64,000 nt of DNA from Eretmocerus hayati (taxonomy: Eukaryota > Arthropoda > Insecta > Hymenoptera > Aphelinidae). The stretch covers positions 54,290,954-54,354,953 of the forward strand of contig CM056742.1 of assembly GCA_029851415.1 (NCBI GenBank), given 5' to 3'. Numbering within the stretch: position 1 is the stretch's first letter; every line of letters begins with the position of its first letter. Shown piece by piece: positions 60,581 through 64,000 of this stretch. The notes beneath the pieces were generated by a model that ran no database searches, had not been told where the DNA came from, and worked only from the letters and a program-made list of their open reading frames with translations. Both the position numbers and the translations under genes were made by a program.

Positions 60581-60873
60581 GGCGGTAAGTGTTCCCACAC
60601 GCATCTAACATCGCTCCGTGTTCGAACATCAATTTAACCATCAAAACGTCGTCCCGAGTGGCACTTTTTTGCAGATTGGACTTCCTCCTGCAGGCTCATA
60701 CCACTGGAGCATCACTGCATGGCTCCTGCTAGAGCCTGGGAGGAATAATTCCAATTCTGCAACCTCAACAACAACATCGAGTCAGCAGTGCCTGGCGCCG
60801 AAAGTGAGCTTTGTGCGCATGCTCGGAGGTCGTCTGCTACGCTAGCCTGCTTCGCTGTCTTGCTGTCTGCTGC

Positions 60874-62688
60874 ATGATGAGCGACAACATCTGCTGTGTC
60901 TGCAACAACACCTTACGTGCAGGCAGCAGAGTATGCGACATCTGTAAAAAATCAGCACATGTCAAGTGCTCGAGAACATCCAGACGAGCAGTGACATGTG
61001 AAAGATGTCTGCAGGTGAGCGAGATTCCAGCCGCAAAATCAACATCAAGTGCGACGAAGCAGACGACTTCGACTTCCCGCCTCAGTATGCAAACAGCCAG
61101 AGAGAGAGAGAAGGAGAAAACAAGCCCACAAAGACGTGTGAGTAATCAGCCGCTCTCACACATGCGGCTCAGCTCGCGTGGCGCGTCAGGAAAGTCTCCC
61201 CTCGCCCCGCACCATACCACCACGGGCAGCAGCGCTGAGCTCCCCACCACCAGTGCCTCTCAAGCCATCGAGAGTCGACAGCTCACGCTAGCGGAGGGTA
61301 TTCCGCCAGCTACTGCTTCGCCTACGTTAAGTGGCGCCACCATCCACGAGTCCAGCAGAACAGAGCCCGCGAACATTCAAAAGCAGCAAGCTGATGCGCG
61401 GCTCACTACTGCCTCTCCGTCGCTGCTCAGTACATCACATGTGGATCACCCCGTCGGATCGGTGGAAAGCAATAGCCCCAACATCTCGGATCAACCTGCA
61501 GCAACAACCACGTCGACGTCGTCAAACTCTCCGGAATCAAAGTGGGTATATATACGGGAGAGTACTCTGGACCTTTTCTACAACCAAAATGCCTTGCTTC
61601 AGAACCAGCTTGACGAAATAAAATCCCTCGTGATCCGACAAAACGTTGCCACTACCTCTCCATCTTGCACACCAGCAGTAAGTGAGGTGGATGATCGATT
61701 GTTGGCACGTGTATCTTCTCTCGAGGGACTTATAGAGAAGCAAAGCTCCCAGCTGGAGGAGCTTCGCTTGGATCGACAGCTTCTTCTGGAGCAAAATTCC
61801 ATCATGGCAGGCCAAATTTCTACCTTAACGGAGCTATTGTCAGGCTTCCAGAGTACTCTGCAGAATAGTAAATTTCGTAATGATGAGAATAGTAATGCTG
61901 AATCGACACATCAATCCTTGATTCCTAACACTGCCCCTAGGATGGACGAGTCCCCCCACTCATACGTTCGGAAGCAAGGGCAGGGACTGGGCAATGACGG
62001 ACTTGAGCGCTGTAAACTGATTATTAATGGTGTATTAAAAGAAGATTCTAAGGCCTCACCAGCACAGATATCTGATATTTCTTATGCAGTGCTCAAGTCC
62101 ATTCTCCCCTCATTGGAGAGGACAGACATTGCTGATGTCCGTGTCCTGCAACCGGGGCGTGCGTCTGGGGAGAAGACTCCAACAGGTAATCGTGACTCGG
62201 TTCTATCTTCCCGAGCCTCAGCTGCCATCACGCGCAATTTACCATCATGTGTAGTCCAACTCTCCAGTAGCCGACTAGTCGGGAAAGTGATTCGGGCTAA
62301 ACGTTCAATCACCAATAATTATTTCACGGCCAACAATATCCAGCCTGACTTACTCGACCCAGATACAAAAGCTCATGTGCCTGACCGTAAAATCTCTATA
62401 AATGAGATGCTCCACCGTGAAAAATACAAAGAATTTATACGTTTAAGGTCGGTTGCACGCGGTTTGGGTCTTAAATACGTCTGGCACAGAGATGGGCGTT
62501 TCTGGGTTAGACGGAAAAATGGTGAGCGAGCGCATACGTTCGAATCCCTTGCTGATCTGCAGGTCATTCAAACGACCTGTCGAAGTGGTCCGGAACGCAC
62601 CTGTGCGTCCTCTAATAACACCCAGAGCTGCACTATCGTTCCGGAGCAAAATAAAGTTCCGGCAACAGAATCAGCAAGGACTCCCTGA
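60874..62688 (+). CDS. LINE ORF1 protein: PHD finger, coiled coil, FP-like domain
   Basis: 604 residues from the ATG pair at 60874/60877; an ATG at 60811 would add 21 unlikely residues, and the finger starts right after MMSDN. Residues 7-45 form a PHD-type zinc finger: C7-C10, C21-C24, H29-C32, C42-C45. A long Ser/Thr/Pro/Gln-rich linker follows, then a predicted coiled coil at about 225-332 (LLQNQLDEIKSLV; VSSLEGLIEKQSSQLEELRL). The C-terminal part (about 380-560) has CKLIINGVLKEDS and the segment NEMLHREKYKEF plus YVWHRDGRFWVRRKNG, which resembles the C-terminal domain of baculovirus FP proteins found in many insect LINE ORF1s. The likely role is binding element RNA and packaging. The frame is intact and ends at TGA 62686-62688, with ORF2 continuing in the same frame. 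Confidence 0.85.
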   Translation: MMSDNICCVCNNTLRAGSRVCDICKKSAHVKCSRTSRRAVTCERCLQVSEIPAAKSTSSATKQTTSTSRLSMQTAREREKEKTSPQRRVSNQPLSHMRLSSRGASGKSPLAPHHTTTGSSAELPTTSASQAIESRQLTLAEGIPPATASPTLSGATIHESSRTEPANIQKQQADARLTTASPSLLSTSHVDHPVGSVESNSPNISDQPAATTTSTSSNSPESKWVYIRESTLDLFYNQNALLQNQLDEIKSLVIRQNVATTSPSCTPAVSEVDDRLLARVSSLEGLIEKQSSQLEELRLDRQLLLEQNSIMAGQISTLTELLSGFQSTLQNSKFRNDENSNAESTHQSLIPNTAPRMDESPHSYVRKQGQGLGNDGLERCKLIINGVLKEDSKASPAQISDISYAVLKSILPSLERTDIADVRVLQPGRASGEKTPTGNRDSVLSSRASAAITRNLPSCVVQLSSSRLVGKVIRAKRSITNNYFTANNIQPDLLDPDTKAHVPDRKISINEMLHREKYKEFIRLRSVARGLGLKYVWHRDGRFWVRRKNGERAHTFESLADLQVIQTTCRSGPERTCASSNNTQSCTIVPEQNKVPATESARTP

Positions 62689-64000
62689 CTGGATACGGCT
62701 GCTGAAGAGCGACGAGGGAGGGGTAATTCTTTAAAAGCGGGATTTATCAACCTTAACTCCCTGACAGATAAGATTGAGCATCTACGCTTGCTCGTCGCTA
62801 ACGATCCCTCCTATCATCTATTTGGGGTGGCCGAGTCGAAGCTAGATGAGTATGTGGATGACAGTCTTGTTCAAATTCCAGGTTTTTCGTTGTTGCGACA
62901 AGATCGCAACAGAGAAGGTGGAGGAGTTGCCTTGTACGTGCGCAATGACTTCAAAATTGAGAAGTTGGTTTCGTCGAATACTTTTGGGCCGGGGAAACCT
63001 GGCGTGCCCGAATTCCTTTTTTGTAGCGTGCAGCAAGGCAGCTCACCCCCAATATTAGTCGCGGTAATCTACAGACCCCCTAAAATTGCCATGCAGAAGG
63101 ATGATGGGCTGTTTGGCTCGTTACGCCGGCTGTGTGGTGATTACAGTCACAAAATCATTATGGGTGATCTGAACGCTGACTTGTTGGATACTGCTCATCC
63201 CGACACCAAGACACTGACTGCACTGACAGAAGAACTAGCCTTGCAGATAGTGCAGCACGGCCCGACTCATCAACACAACCCCAATGTATCTCATACATGG
63301 ATTGATCACATCTACGTAGATGACAACGACACCATTAATGACTTTCACAACAGACACCTGCCCAGTTTCGGTGGGCACTCGGTCATTGACGTCACCATCA
63401 ACGTCTTCACCCCTACTCCGCCAAAAAATTCCTTCAAGTATAGGGATTTTCGTAACATCACCCCGGAGATATTGAATGACCGTCTGCTCCGCTGTGACTG
63501 GACAGCTCTTGAAAATGCCGAAACGAGTTTGGAAGACGCAATTCAATGCTTGAATGTAAATTTAATGATCGTTTTAGATGAATTAGCACCGGAAAAAACT
63601 ATAAACCCGCGTAAAAATGATGCTCCTTGGATTGGTCCTGAGCTGAGGGTGCTCATGAAGAAGCGAGACGCGACGCGCAGGCGTTGGGAGCGTATGCAAC
63701 GCAACCAGTGCAAGTGTCCTGAGCTTCAAAATGAGTACTTTCGGCTTAGCGAAGAGGTCGATCTGCGCATTGAGCAAGAGCGTAATTCCTTCCTTCAAAA
63801 CCATCTTTCAGACGCTCTTGATCAGAACAAGAATATTTGGAAGGAGATGCGCAATCTCGGCCTCTTGCCCAAGAGCAAAGAGGAAGAACTTCACGGTTTC
63901 ACACCGGATGAGTTGAACGCTCACTTTGCGGGGGTCTCTGTTTCGCCTCACGAAAATATCAATGAAGCAATGGACGATATTAACTCTGCACCGGAGGAGG
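62689..64000 (+). CDS. LINE ORF2, apurinic-type endonuclease part (partial)
   Basis: Open from the codon after the ORF1 stop to the window edge, in the same frame. The EEP/APE endonuclease signature is seen in order: FINLNSLTDKIEHL, FGVAESKLD (metal-binding Glu), GFSLLRQDRNREGGGVALYV, VAVIYRPP, MGDLNADLL, HTWIDHIYVDD and FGGHSVIDVTI (catalytic His). The linker that follows has DAPWIGPELRVLMKKRDATR. This enzyme nicks the target so the RT can prime on it. No ATG precedes the domain (the first Met, IAMQKDD, lies after YRPP), so translation must come from stop readthrough, reinitiation at a non-AUG codon or a lost start. The RT is beyond the window. Confidence 0.88.
   Translation, partial: MDTAAEERRGRGNSLKAGFINLNSLTDKIEHLRLLVANDPSYHLFGVAESKLDEYVDDSLVQIPGFSLLRQDRNREGGGVALYVRNDFKIEKLVSSNTFGPGKPGVPEFLFCSVQQGSSPPILVAVIYRPPKIAMQKDDGLFGSLRRLCGDYSHKIIMGDLNADLLDTAHPDTKTLTALTEELALQIVQHGPTHQHNPNVSHTWIDHIYVDDNDTINDFHNRHLPSFGGHSVIDVTINVFTPTPPKNSFKYRDFRNITPEILNDRLLRCDWTALENAETSLEDAIQCLNVNLMIVLDELAPEKTINPRKNDAPWIGPELRVLMKKRDATRRRWERMQRNQCKCPELQNEYFRLSEEVDLRIEQERNSFLQNHLSDALDQNKNIWKEMRNLGLLPKSKEEELHGFTPDELNAHFAGVSVSPHENINEAMDDINSAPEE

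Larger units (their letters stand above)
60581..64000 (+). mobile_element. Non-LTR retrotransposon (LINE), 5' part, runs off the window
   Basis: The 5' leader starts just after the (CT)n run (exact end uncertain), followed by a complete ORF1 and the endonuclease part of ORF2, both open. PHD-type ORF1 proteins with a coiled coil occur in CR1-group and related arthropod LINEs. Clade assignment needs the reverse transcriptase, which lies beyond 64000. The two intact frames suggest a fairly young insertion. Confidence 0.85.

Overview
The window is animal nuclear DNA, most likely from an insect. The evidence is: a spliced ARL6 (BBS3) exon; a degenerate BEL/Pao LTR retrotransposon; a Helitron helicase relic; a non-LTR retrotransposon whose ORF1 joins a PHD finger to a baculovirus FP-like C-terminal domain; many palindromic non-autonomous DNA elements; and tandem satellite and minisatellite arrays. 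It holds almost no complete host genes and reads as repeat-dominated intergenic or intronic DNA. A parasitoid hymenopteran is possible, but the sequence does not prove it.

Layout. 1-860: two exon-like host pieces on opposite strands, the 3' end of an unrecognised + strand gene and an ARL6 exon on the - strand. 1534-9564: a giant palindromic element (A) with ~4 kb arms built from ~175-bp tandem repeats. 9947-10799: a smaller palindromic element flanked by CAC. 11.9-16.6 kb: an array of ~248-bp repeats, then a decayed relative of the giant-element arm organised as ~535-bp three-monomer repeats. 17.0-20.8 kb: mostly featureless, with a CpG-rich segment, a TATA-like site and a possible first exon. 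20831-22261: a palindromic element flanked by TTAT. 23.0-28.0 kb: an element bounded by inverted arrays of ~30-35-bp repeats. Inside it are a tRNA-like sequence in a hairpin and a 100-codon ORF laid out like a secreted prepropeptide. 28.06-28.86 kb: a broken Helitron helicase, cut off where the BEL/Pao element begins. 28.9-35.1 kb: BEL/Pao with a disrupted gag-pol. 35.2-35.4 and 45.6-45.8 kb: two poly(A)-tailed retroelement 3' ends beside (GA)n runs. They flank the second giant palindrome (B, 35610-45568), which lies in the opposite orientation to A. 46-50 kb: inverted-repeat elements, one carrying a nested 101-bp TA-flanked insert. 51.3-55.0 kb: two abutting minisatellites (26 bp and 20 bp units). 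55.8-60.5 kb: hairpin cluster and diverged tandem repeats. 60.6 kb to the end: a non-LTR retrotransposon with intact ORF1 and the endonuclease part of ORF2, separated only by one in-frame UGA.

The most unusual content is the pair of giant fold-back elements. Each has defined, matching ends, a GCC triplet on both sides, arms made of satellite-like ~175-bp monomers and a 49-bp central spacer, and I see no transposase gene. Arm-specific sequence differences are shared by the two copies, so the palindrome existed before the copies separated. A decayed relative at 13.0-16.6 kb suggests the family is old in this genome. Family names rest on motif recognition by eye; no database search or alignment was run.
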